From contig OY811981.1 of NCBI GenBank assembly GCA_963681505.1, forward strand, positions 7,562,916-7,626,915: a stretch of DNA of 64,000 nucleotides. The letters are read 5' to 3'. Below are positions 37,142 to 48,067 of this stretch, piece by piece. The position numbers and the translations under genes were made by a program. The first letter of the stretch is position 1; every line of letters starts with the position of its first letter. The notes under the pieces were generated by a model, which worked only from the letters and a program-made list of their open reading frames with translations, had not been told where the DNA came from and did no database searches. The DNA is from Eunapius fragilis. Taxonomy: Eukaryota; Porifera; Demospongiae; Spongillida; Spongillidae.

Positions 37142-37900
37142 GTGAGTTGCAAGAATTTGTTATTGGATACATGTGGATGTACATGTATCTTTGTACACAA
37201 GTATGTTATTGAATTTTCAGCCTGATTTATAATGTGGTTGACTCAATTTAAATCTATTAAGCTGATTTAAAGTCGGATGACCAGATCCAAAATTTTTGAC
37301 CTGAAATTTGACATAAAAAAATAATAATTAAACAACTACATTACATGTAGACTGACCATAAATAAAAAAGATAGTTTCCTATTGTCAGATGTACAGGGAA
37401 GTGAGTTAATGCATCTGGTTATAGATTCAGCTATGCTGGGGGATGTGCCAGGAGGCATTTTAAGGCATGTGAACTTGTTGGCCTGTCAGTTAATTGGGGT
37501 GATGGAATGGCACCACCAGCTGCAAGCTTTACAATCTCACATAAAGCAAGCCATTATGATTCACATTGCAGGCAGTTCCAATATAATCCAGCTAACCACA
37601 TAAACGATTTGCTTACTAGGTTGATTAAAATCCATGGGCATTGATAAATAAATATTACATGTACAAACCTCAAAGCCGGTTCCATATACGCTTGCTATAG
37701 AGGGTTTAACTTGTACGTTAACATTTCACAAGTCGCTACTCTAATAATGAAGCTTTATCTTTTCCTGCCTACCCTATGATTCAAATTAAGTAAACTAGAT
37801 TTGAAGTTTGTAGTAAATTCTCATTGGGTCCCAACCATATAGATATGTCTTTCGTAAGTTTTCATTCACAGTTCGCTTACACACTGTAAAGTATGTTAAT
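37142..37900. other. No gene recognised
   Basis: After the last P450 exon the frame at 37382-37603 (SAMLGDVPGGILRHVNLLAC) is open but matches no P450 region or family that I know. The rest is AT-rich. Confidence 0.5.
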
Positions 37901-38550
37901 AGTCTTCAATCTAACATAACAGTGCAGGGGTATAGTTGGTTGTCTTCAGTCTAACATAACAGTGCAGGGGTATAGTTGGTAGTCTTCAATCTAACATAAC
38001 AGTGCAGGGGTATAGTTGGTAGTCTTCAATCTATCATAGCAGTGCAGGGGTATAGTTGGTAGTCTTCAATCTATCATAACAGTGCAGGGGTATAGTTGAT
38101 AGTCTTCAATCTAACATAACAGTGCAGGGGTATAGTTGATAGTCTTCAGTCTAACATAACAGTGCAGGGGTATAGTTGGTAGTCTTCAATCTAACATAGC
38201 AGTGCAGGGGTATAGTTGGTAGTCTTCAATCTATCATAACAGTGCAGGGGTATAGTTGATAGTCTTCAATCTAACATAACAGTGCAGGGGTATAGTTGGT
38301 TGTTATCAGTCTAACATAACAGTGCAGGGGTATAGTTGGTAGTCTTCAATCTAACATAGCAGTGCAGGGGTATAGTTTTTAGTCTTCAATCTATCATAAC
38401 AGTGCAGGGGTATAGTTGGTAGTCTTCAGTCTAACATAACAGTGCAGAGGTATAGTTGGTAGTCTTCAATCTAACATAACAGTGCAGGGGTATAGTTGGT
38501 AGTCTTCAGTCTAACATAACAGTGCAGGGGTATAGTTGGTAGTCTTCAAT
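37901..38550 (+). repeat. 40-bp minisatellite, about 16 copies
   Basis: Unit AGTCTTCAATCTAACATAAC followed by AGTGCAGGGGTATAGTTGGT. Variants (CAGT for CAAT, CTATC for CTAAC, TGAT for TGGT) recur in a pattern that suggests duplication of multi-unit blocks. Ends about 40 bp before the start codon of the ankyrin gene. Confidence 0.97.
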
Positions 38551-38590
38551 ATAAAAGTGCAATGTTCTACTATACAGTACCTCTAGAAAA

Positions 38591-39428
38591 ATGGATGAGG
38601 AAGGGGAGGAGGAAGAGGAAGATAGGGACAACATGGGTAAGGATGAGGAAGAGCAGGGAGATGGGGACAATATGGGAATGAAGGAGGAGAAAGTGGAAGA
38701 TAAGGTAAGGGTTTCGGCACTTTATTTGTAATGTTATTGTGGTTAACCAGTTTGTCTCACCACAGCTGTTCACTGCCTGTAGAAAGGGCAGAGTAGAGGA
38801 TGTTGTAAGACTGTTATCCTCAGGTGTGGGTGCTAATGTAACTGATGAGGTGAGTAAAGTATGTGTACAAGTGTGGGTGCAATATGCATGCATGGATACA
38901 GGTAACCATATACATATACTTTTTTCTTGCAGTGGAGAGACACTCCACTTCACATTGCATGCCTACTTGGCCACTCTGCTCTAGTGCAGACTCTGTTAGA
39001 GTCAGGAGCAAATCACAGCATACAGAATAAGGTACTGTAATGGACTATCCTGTTATGTCTTTTGTCACAAGCACATGGCATGTGGTTGCATCTCAGTTAC
39101 TGGTGGTTGATCCTAAATGTATCGATACATCATCCAGATGATTGTTTGCTGTTAGTCTAGTTAACTCTGCTCATAACTAAGAGTAGCAACAGTTGATGAT
39201 AGAAGTTGACAAGGGTAAATATTGCCAGGTGTGCAAAGTGCAGGAAAGAGCTTTGCATACTGTTTATTGATAGTGGCTAGTTTGATCACTTGGTGTAATG
39301 TGTTTGTATGGATCAACATCCCCATCTAGTTTGGACATACACCTCTTCATTCCGCTTGCCTTACTGATAAGCATGAAGCTGCTCAGATACTTGTGAATGG
39401 TGGAGCTGATATCAATGCACAGACCAAG
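38591..39428 (+). CDS. Ankyrin-repeat protein, 5' exons
   Basis: Four exons, all phase 0: 38591-38704 (ATG; acidic, MDEEGEEEEEDRDNMG), 38766-38849 (LFTACRKGRVEDVVRLLSSG), 38933-39031 (WRDTPLHIACLLGHSALVQT) and 39330-39428 (GHTPLHSACLTDKHEAAQIL). The last two are exactly 99 bp, one 33-residue ankyrin repeat each, with the TPLHxAC signature. Ankyrin stacks bind other proteins; the partner is unknown. No stop codon is reached: after 39428 come only introns and the ~400-bp satellite, and no later exon was found, so the gene is either truncated by satellite growth or continues far away. The start is supported by an ATG soon after the minisatellite and a good GTAAGG donor. Confidence 0.8.
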
Positions 39429-39589
39429 GTATGTGTAAGCATTACATATGTGCATTGCTACTGGTGGCTTAGGGGAGGGAGTTAGGGTGACTACAGGAGG
39501 GGTATTTTGGGGGATGGGATAGTGGAATGAGGTTTGAATAATATTGTATTGATACTTCAGTGATGAATATGGATTGACATTTGTTCTTT

Positions 39590-40335
39590 ATATTTCAATC
39601 ACCATGATGGTGGATGTGTGTATTGCTGAACCAAATCAATCCTGGTATTGGACTTGACCAATTTGGGAATATTCATGTTCTCTGCCATGATGTAGCCTGT
39701 AAGTTTGTGGTTTATGGTTTCCGTACATTCTGACACATATTTTATCGTGCATATACTTTGGTCTATGAGTGAAAGATTGTTGTGGCTATTTATGATTTCA
39801 GTGTGTATTTGAGATGTAGGGAGGAATAGGCAGTGTTTAATGCAGCACTGTGGCTGTGCATGTCATGTAGGCAGAGCTTACACCGTCCAGTACACTTGAG
39901 GGTAGTGAAAGGATAGTTTATTTTCGTTGAGGTAGTTTCGTTTAATTATATGGTAACATTTTTACCACAGCTCTTTCGAAAGTATATGTGCATAAATGTG
40001 AATTTTCATTGTCATATTACAATCGTGGTATGTTTTCGAATGGAAATCATCTTGGGCAATGGACATGACTGTGACAATATCTGCTTTTAATATTTTCTAC
40101 CATGTTGTAGCACGTACGTTTGATGACTATTGTAGCTCAGTGTATCAAACCTTGCATGCAATATGATAGAAATGGTTTTGTGCATGCTGATTAATAGGTT
40201 TATGGTTGTAGAGAGTTGTGGCAATTAATTAATTTGAGGCCAATGTACATGCACTGTACTGGATTTATGGATACCGTTTGACATGGTGATGATGTGCGAG
40301 GTGTTATTATCAGTGGGTGCACAATGTGATTAAGT
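39590..40335 (+). repeat. ~400-bp satellite, first (diverged) units
   Basis: A diverged unit from about 39590 and a good one from about 39952, with the landmarks TGAATTTTCATTGTCATA, TTGCATGCAATATGATAGAA, TTTATGGTTGTAG and GGGTGCACAATGTGATTAAG. The unit is cut at 40335 by an insertion and resumes at 42655. Confidence 0.9.
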
Positions 40336-40659
40336 GTTTTGTTTAGGGAGCAAACAATGTTTAATGTTTTGATGAAGGCAAATGGGGTGTGCACTTCCCC
40401 CTCCCCTGCTTAGATGGGGTGTGAGAAGCATATAAGGTATTGAAAGGGGGCTTTGTAAAAGGTAAGCCTGCATCTCTGTCTGCAACTCTCCCCTCTAAAC
40501 AAACTAGATTGTTCCTTGGTCTGGTTCCAGGTATTGTATTGCTATATATAAATGGTGTTCTTGTTCTTGGGAAAGCAACCATTCAGTCTCATAGCCAGCC
40601 TATCGAAGACCTGAACTTTTTGCTGAACTTTTTCTTTTGGCTAAAATTGTCCTCTAGAA

Positions 40660-42590
40660 TGAAAATGGTTTTGTGCCTCACTTGCGAGGTCCCCCACCTT
40701 CGGCTCTGCAATGTCCACCTATCAATTTCAGGCAACAAATTGACCCTTGTGGAGCGCCTGCATCAATACGAGGTCAGGCTCTGGCCAGGTTCATCTGGCT
40801 TCATCAAGGTGCAGCCTGTTATGCTGCCTACTGCTGCATCGCACGATTCCAGCGAGAGCTTGGAGACACCTTTGTCGGGCGAAGAAGACCCCTCGTCTTC
40901 AGCTGCCGTCAGAACAGGTTTGGTCCCTGTCCCCTCGACACTCGGCGGTTCATACAAGCTGCTTGAGCCATGTGATATGGCGGTTGACCTGAGCTCATCT
41001 CAAGCCCTCCATCCTGATGCAAGTGTTCTTGAGACCCTCTCCCAATGGTTGCGTCTAGGGCGTGGTCGCAGTGGTATGTATCATGGTCTCGCCTGCAGCT
41101 GACAGACCCTGTGCAATGCCAAAGGCAAATCCAAGGCGGTTGATCCCAAGTCGTCCACAGCTAGCCACCCGCTCGCTCAGGCACACAGCCCCATAACCAT
41201 CATTTCCCCCCACTCCTCCACCAGCAGTTCCTCCACCAGCAGCTCCTTCTCCTCCAGCAGTTCCTCCTCCACCATTAGCTCCTCCACCAGCAGTTCCTCC
41301 TCCACCATTAGCTCCTCCTCCTCCAGCAGTTCCTCCTCCACCATTAGCTCCTCCTCCACCAGCAGTTCCTCCTCCACCATTAGCTCCTCCTCATCCAGCA
41401 GTTCCTCCTCCACCATTAGCTCCTCCTCATCCAGCAGTTCCTCCTCCACCATTAGCTCCTCCTCCACCAGCAGTTCCTCCTCCACCATTAGCTCCTCCTC
41501 CTCCAGCAGTTCCTCCTCCACCATTAGCTCCTCCTCCTCCAGCAGTTCCTCCTCCACCATTAGCTCCTCCTCCACCAGCAGTTCCTCCTCCACCATTAGC
41601 TCCTCCTCCTCCAGCAGTTCCTCCTCCACCATTAGCTCCTCCTCCTCCAGCAGTTCCTCCTCCACCATTAGCTCCTCCTCCACCAGCAGTTCCTCCTCCA
41701 CCATTAGCTCCTCCTCCTCCAGCAGTTCCTCCTCCACCATTAGCTCCTCCTCCACCAGCAGTTCCTCCTCCACCATTAGCTCCTCCTCCACCAGCAGTTC
41801 CTCCTCCACCATTAGCTCCTCCTCCTCCAGCAGTTCCTCCTCCACCATTAGCTCCTCCTCCACCAGCAGTTCCTCCTCCACCATTAGTTCCTCCTCCTCC
41901 AGCAGTTCCTCCTCCACCAGCAGTTCCTCCTCCTCCAGCAGTGACTCCTCCTCCTACAGCAGACTCCTCCTCCTACAGCAGACTCCTCCTCCTACAGCAG
42001 ACTCCTTGTCCTCCAGCAGCCACTTACGCAGCCAGCAGAGGAGGCGATGTCATTCAAAGAAGCATCATCGGGGTCACAGCCCACTTGGGGCCCATTTCAC
42101 TACTTTCACCAACGCTCCATCCAGGAAGGAAGCGCTGAGGATACACAATAGTAAATATGTTGCCTTTGACAGCCTTCTACCCCCCTCCCCCCCCCCCCCC
42201 CAGACGATGATTTGTTGCCAGCTGTGATTGGCAAGGGCAAACCAGACTCTTAACAGCCAACACCTTGTCTCCGACCTACTGAGCTGGTTGGAGGCTTGGA
42301 ATATATTTGTGGCCATCAGGGTCCAGGCATTGCCAGACACTGCACTGGTCATTTCAATATCAGACCACCATTTGCCAGCTTCCACACACACTTAACCCCT
42401 TGCATGCTAATTGTACCTACCACCTGGAACCACACTTAACTCTGACCAATCACGTCCAACCCATGGTGTGGCACATCTAAGGCAAACCGCGCTACCTTGG
42501 TCCCAGACTTGGCCTGGTGGGCGCACCCTGTCACCAGGTTACTGCCTGACCCTTTTTGGGCAAATTGTTATCGGATGCATGACAGGGATC
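40660..42590 (+). pseudogene. Decayed gag-like retroelement ORF (SAP-like, Pro-rich, SWLEAWNIF block)
   Basis: Not a single frame. In order: a SAP-like helix-loop-helix (HLRLCNVHLSISGNKLTLVE, ~40690-40770; SAP modules bind DNA), a Ser/Thr-rich stretch, a proline-rich linker enlarged into a 36-bp tandem array (PPPPLAPPPPAV units), an Arg/Ser/His-rich piece (QQRRRCHSKKHHRGHSP, ~42033), KYVAFDSLLPP (~42155), LLPAVIGKGK (~42212) and DLLSWLEAWNIFVAIRVQAL (~42274). Frame changes and stops (for example TAA after ASTHT) separate these. I recognise the block order from repeated gag-like ORFs of marine invertebrate genomes, but the exact element class is uncertain. Confidence 0.55.
41205..41945 (+). 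repeat. 36-bp tandem array (Pro-rich coding on plus strand)
   Basis: About 20 copies of a 36-bp unit, CCTCCTCCACCATTAGCT plus CCTCCTCCTCCAGCAGTT, with CCA/CCT and CAT variants. The plus strand reads PPPPLAPPPPAV per unit; the minus strand reads EEELMVEEELLV, which is judged a shadow. Confidence 0.95.
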
Positions 42591-42654
42591 AGATGGGAGA
42601 CACATAAGTTAGATATACATTTATGCATTAGCACAGAAGGCGCATTCATACAGC

Positions 42655-45600
42655 ATTAAGTAGCTAATTAGAAAGTAAATGTGCATAAAATGTGCATTAA
42701 TGTGAATTTTCATTGTCATATCGCCATGATGCTGTGTTTCTACTATGGTCTGGTATGTATGTTAATGGATTATTCAGTATTGTGTATCAAGCCTTGCATG
42801 CAGTATGACAAAAATGATTTTGTGCATGCTGATTAGTAGGGTTATGGTTGTAGAAAGTTATGGCAATAAATGAATTTGAGGCCAATGAATGAGATGGTTT
42901 ATCTTCATCGATGTACTGTGTTAAAACTATACCTTGACATTGTGTTATAGGATTTGGTAGAGGTGTTATCATCAATAGGTGCACAATGTGATTAAGTAGC
43001 TCAATGTGCGTAAATGTAAATTTTCATTGTCATATTGCCACGATGCTGTGTTTCTGAACAAAATTCATCTCGGATGATGGACCTGACTGACAACTTTACT
43101 ACAATGGTCTAGGTGGTAAGTTTGAGCTTTTAGTGCATGCAATATGATAGAAATGATTTTGTGCATGTTGATTAGTAGGTTTAAAAAGTTGTGGCAATAA
43201 ATGAATTTGAGGCCAGTGAATGAGATAGATTATTTTCATCGATGTATTGTGTTCAAACTATACCCTGACATAGTGTAATGGTGTTGGATTTATGGATACC
43301 GTTTGACATGGTGATGATGTGGGTGTGCACAATGTGATTAAGTAGCTAATTTGAAAGTATATGTGCGTAAATGTGAATTTTCATTGTCATATTGCCATGA
43401 TGCTGTGTTTCTAAACGGAATTCCTCTTGGACGATGGACCTCACTGACAATTTTTCTACCATGCTGTAGGAAGTAAGTTTGTGGATAATACAGTTTAGTG
43501 TATCAAGCCTTGCATGCAATATGATAGAAATGCATTCTGATTAGTAGGTGTATGGTTGTAGAAAGTTGTGGCAATAAATGAATTTGAGGAGATAGTTTAT
43601 TTTCATCGATGTACTGTGTTCAAGCTGTATTCAAACTGTACCCTGACATTGTGTAATGGTATTGGATTAATGGATACCATTTTACATGGTGATGATGTGG
43701 GTGGAGGTGTTATTATCAGTGGGTGTACAATGTGATAAAGTTGCTAATATGAAAGTATATGTGCGTAAATGTGAATTTTCATTGTCATTGCCACAATGAT
43801 TATGAACGGAAATCATTTTTGACGATGGCCCTAACTGACAAATTTTCTACCGTGCTATAGCGCGTAAGTTTAATGACTATTGAGTTTAGTGTATCAAGAC
43901 ATGCATGCAATATGACAGAGATGATTTTGTGCATGCTGATTAGTAGGTTTATGGTTGTAGAAAGTTGTGGCATGAATAAATTTGAGGCCAATGAATGAGA
44001 TAGATGATTTTCATCGATGTACTGTGTTCAAACTATACCATGACATTGTGTAATGGTATAGGATTTATAGATACCATTTGACATTGGGATCATGTGGGTG
44101 GTGGAGTTATTATCAGTGGGTGCACAATGTGATTGAGTAGTTAATATGAAAGTATATGTGTGTAAATGTGAATTTTCATTGTCATATTGCCACGATGCTA
44201 TGATTTTAAACGGAATTCATCTTGGATGATGGACCTGACTGACAATCTATGTGTGATGGTTTAGTCTGTAAGTTTGTTGTTCATTCAGCTTAGTGTATCA
44301 AGCCTTGCATGCAATATGATAGAAATGATTTTGCGCATGCTGATTAGTAGGTTTATGGTTGTAGAAAGTTGTGTCAATGATTGAATTTGAGGGCAATGAA
44401 TGAGATAGTTTATTTTCATTGATGTACTGTGTTCAAACTATACCCTGACATTGTGTAATAGTATTGGAATCATGGATACTGTTTGACATGGTGATGATGT
44501 GGGTGGCGGTGTTATTATCAGTGGGTGCACAATGTGATTAAGTAGCTAATTTGAAAGTATATGTGCGTAAATGTGAATTTTCATTGTCATTTTGCTACGA
44601 TGCTATGTTTCTGAATGGAATTCATCTTTGGCGATGGACCTGACTGACAGTTTTTCAACTATCCTTTAGGCCATAAGTTTGATGACCATCAAACCTTGCG
44701 TGCAATATTGCAGAAATGATTTTATGCATGCTGATTAGTAGGGTTATGGTTGTAGAAAGTTGTGGCAATAAATGAATTTGAGGAGATAGTTTATTTTCAT
44801 CGATGTACTGTGTTCAAGCTGTATTCAAACTGTACCCTGACATTGTGTAATGGTATTGGATTATTGGATACCATTTTACATGGTGATGATGTGGGTGGAG
44901 GTGTTATTATCAGTTGGTGCACAATGTGATTAAGTAGTTAATATGAAAGTGTATGTGCATAAATGTGAATTTTCATTGTCATATTGCCACGATGCTGTGT
45001 TTCTAAACGGAATTCATCTTGGATGTGATGGACCTGACTGACAATTTTTCTACCTTGCTGTAGGAAGTAAGTTTGTGGATAATTCAGTTAAGTGTATCAA
45101 GCCTGGCATGCAATATGGTAGAAATGATTTTGTGCATGCTGATTAGTAGGTTTATGGTTGTAGAAAGTTGTGGCTAATGGATGATATGGTTTATTTTCAC
45201 AGATGTACTGTGTTCAAACTGTGTTCAAACTATACTTTGACATTGTGTTATAGGATTTGGTGGAGGTGTTATCATCAATAGGTGCACAATGTGATTAAGT
45301 AGCTAATTTGAAAGTATATGTGCGCAAATGTAAATTTTCATTGTCATTGCCACGATGCTATGTTTGGATTATGGTTCTGAATGGAACTGATCTTGGACGA
45401 TGGACCTGACTGACACCTTTACTACAATGGTCTAGGTGGTAAGTGTGAGGATTACGCAGCTTTTAGTATCACTTCTGGCATGCAATATGATAGAAATGAT
45501 TTTGCGCATGCTGATTAATAGGTTTATGGTTGTAGAAAGTTGTGGCCAATGAATGATATGGTTTATTTTCACAGATGTACTGTGTTCAAACTGTGTTCAA

Positions 45601-48067
45601 ACTATACTTTGACATTGTGCTATAGGATTTGGTGGAGGTGTTATCATCAATAGGTGCACAATGTGATTAAGTAGCTAATTTGAAAGTATATGTGCGCAAA
45701 TGTAAATTTTCATTGTCATTGCCACGATGCTATGTTTGGATTATGGTTCTGAATGGAACTGATCTTGGACGATGGACCTGACTGACACCTTTACTACAAT
45801 GGTCTAGGTGGTAAGTGTGAGGATTACGCAGCTTTTAGTATCACTTCTGGCATGCAATATGATAGAAATGATTTTGCGCATGCTGATTAGTAGGTATATG
45901 GTTGTAGAAAGTTGTGGCAGTGAATGAATTTGAGGCCAGTGAATGAGATAGATTATTATTTTCATCGATGTATTGTGTTCAAACTATACCCTGACATAGT
46001 GTAATGGTGTTGGATTTATGGATACCGTTTGACATGGTGATGATGTGGGTGTGCACAATGTGATTAAGTAGCTAATTTGAAAGTATATGTGCGTAAATGT
46101 AAATTTTCATTGTCATTGCCACGATGCTGTGGTTCTGAATGGAATTGATCTTGGACGATGGACCTCACTGACAATTTTTCTACCATGCTGTAGGAAGTAA
46201 GTTTATGGATAATACAGTTTAGTGTATCAAGCCTTGCATGCAATATGATAGAAATGCATTCTGATTAGTAGATGTATGGTTGTAGAAAGTTGTGGCAATA
46301 AATGAATTTGAGGAGATAGTTTATTTTCATCGATGTACTGTGTTCAAGCTGTATTCAAACTGTACCCTGACATTGTGTAATGGTATTGGATTAATGGATA
46401 CCATTTTACATGGTGATGATGTGGGTGGAGGTGTTATTATCAGTGGGTGTACAATGTGATAAAGTTGCTAATATGAAAGTATATGTGCGTAAATGTGAAT
46501 TTTCATTGTCATTGCCACAATGATTATGAACGGAAATCATTTTTGACGATGGCCCTAACTGACAAATTTTCTACCGTGCTATAGCGCGTAAGTTTAATGA
46601 CTATTGAGTTTAGTGTATCAAGACATGCATGCAATATGACAGAGATGATTTTGTGCATGCTGATTAGTAGGTTTATGGTTGTAGAAAGTTGTGGCAATGA
46701 ATAAATTTGAGGCCAATGAATGAGATAGATGATTTTCATCGATGTACTGTGTTCAAACTATACCATGACATTGTGTAATGGTATAGGATTTATGGATACC
46801 ATTTGATATTGGGATCATGTGGGTGGAGGTGTTATTATCAGTGGGTGTACAATGTGATAAAGTTGCTAATATGAAAGTATATGTGCGTAAATGTGAATTT
46901 TCATTGTCATTGCCACAATGATTATGAACGGAAATCATTTTTGACGATGGCCCTAACTGACAAATTTTCTACCGTGCTATAGCGCGTAAGTTTAATGACT
47001 ATTGAGTTTAGTGTATCAAGACATGCATGCAATATGACAGAGATGATTTTGTGCATGCTGATTAGTAGGTTTATGGTTGTAGAAAGTTGAGGCAATGAAT
47101 GAATTTGAGGCCAGTGAATGAGATAGTTTATTTTCATTGATGTACTGTGTTCAAACTATACCCTGACATTGTGTAATAGTATTGGAATCATGGATACTGT
47201 TTGACATGGTGATGATGTGGGTGGCGGTGTTATTATCAGTGGGTGCACAATGTGATTACGTAGCTAATTTGAAAAGAATTGTGCGTAAATGTGAATTTTC
47301 ATTGTCATTTTGCTACGATGCTATGTTTCTGAATGGAATTCATCTTTGGCGATGGACCTGACTGACAATTTTTCAACTATCCTTTAGGCCATAAGTTTGA
47401 TGACCATTGAGCTTAGTGTATCAAACCTTGCGTGCAATATTGCAGAAATGATTTTATGCATGCTGATTAGTAGGGTTATGGTTGTAGAATGTTGTGGCAA
47501 TAAATGAATTTGAGGAGATAGTTTATTTTCATCGATGTACTGTGTTCAAACCGTATTCAAACTGTACCCAGACATTGTGTAATGAATGGTATTGGATTAA
47601 TGGATACCATTTTACATGGTGATGAAGTGGGTGGAGGTGTTATTATCAGTTGGTGCACAATGTGATTAAGTAGTTAATATGAAAGTGTATGTGCATAAAT
47701 GTGAATTTTCATTGTCATATTGCCACGATGCTGTGTTTCTAAACGGAATTCATCTTGGATGTGATGGACCTGACTGACAATTTTTCTACCTTGCTGTAGG
47801 AAGTAAGTTTGTGGATAATTCAGTTAAGTGTATCAAGCCTGGCATGCAATATGGTAGAAATGATTTTGTGCATGCTGATTAGTAGGTTTATGGTTGTAGA
47901 AAGTTGTGGCAATAATTGAATTTGAGGCCAATGAATGAGATAGTTTATTTTCATCAATGTACTGTGTTCAAACTATACCTTGACGTGGTATTGGAATTTT
48001 GGATACCGTTTGGCATGGTGATGATGTGGGTGGAGGTGTTATTATCAGTGGGTGCACAATGTGATGA
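42655..48067 (+). repeat. ~400-bp satellite, main block (~13-14 units)
   Basis: Tandem units of roughly 390-405 bp. Some adjacent units are near-identical, for example 45200-45500 versus 45550-45850, and 43780-44000 versus 46510-46740 and 46910-47140, showing duplication of multi-unit blocks. Every unit has a pyrimidine-rich stretch ending TAG, followed within a few bases by GTAAGT or ATAAGT. Small frames repeated here (for example with STTINLLISMHKIISVILHA) come from the unit and are not genes. The block ends at 48067 where the next element is inserted. Confidence 0.95.

Larger units (their letters stand above)
40336..42654 (+). mobile_element. Insertion in satellite with 7-bp target duplication, gag-like content
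   Basis: The satellite motif GTGATTAAGTAGCTAATT is split: ATTAAGT ends the left flank (40329-40335) and begins the right flank (42655-42661), a 7-bp duplication. The 2319-bp insert has no long terminal repeats and no clear inverted ends. It contains the gag-like pseudogene described at 40660-42590. Superfamily not assigned. Confidence 0.8.

Noticed and set aside
37382..37603. 73-residue frame as the next P450 exon or a separate gene
   Set aside because: No P450 helix I or other motif and no recognisable family; kept only as a note.
41177..41917. 246-residue Glu/Leu-rich minus-strand frame (EEELMVEEELL)
   Set aside because: Antisense shadow of the plus-strand PPPPLAPPPPAV array, which lies in order between SAP-like and SWLEAWNIF blocks of the gag-like ORF.
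42787..47137. Repeated ~70-residue frames with STTINLLISMHKIISVI
   Set aside because: Part of the ~400-bp satellite unit on the minus strand; broken in most units and without a consistent start or end.
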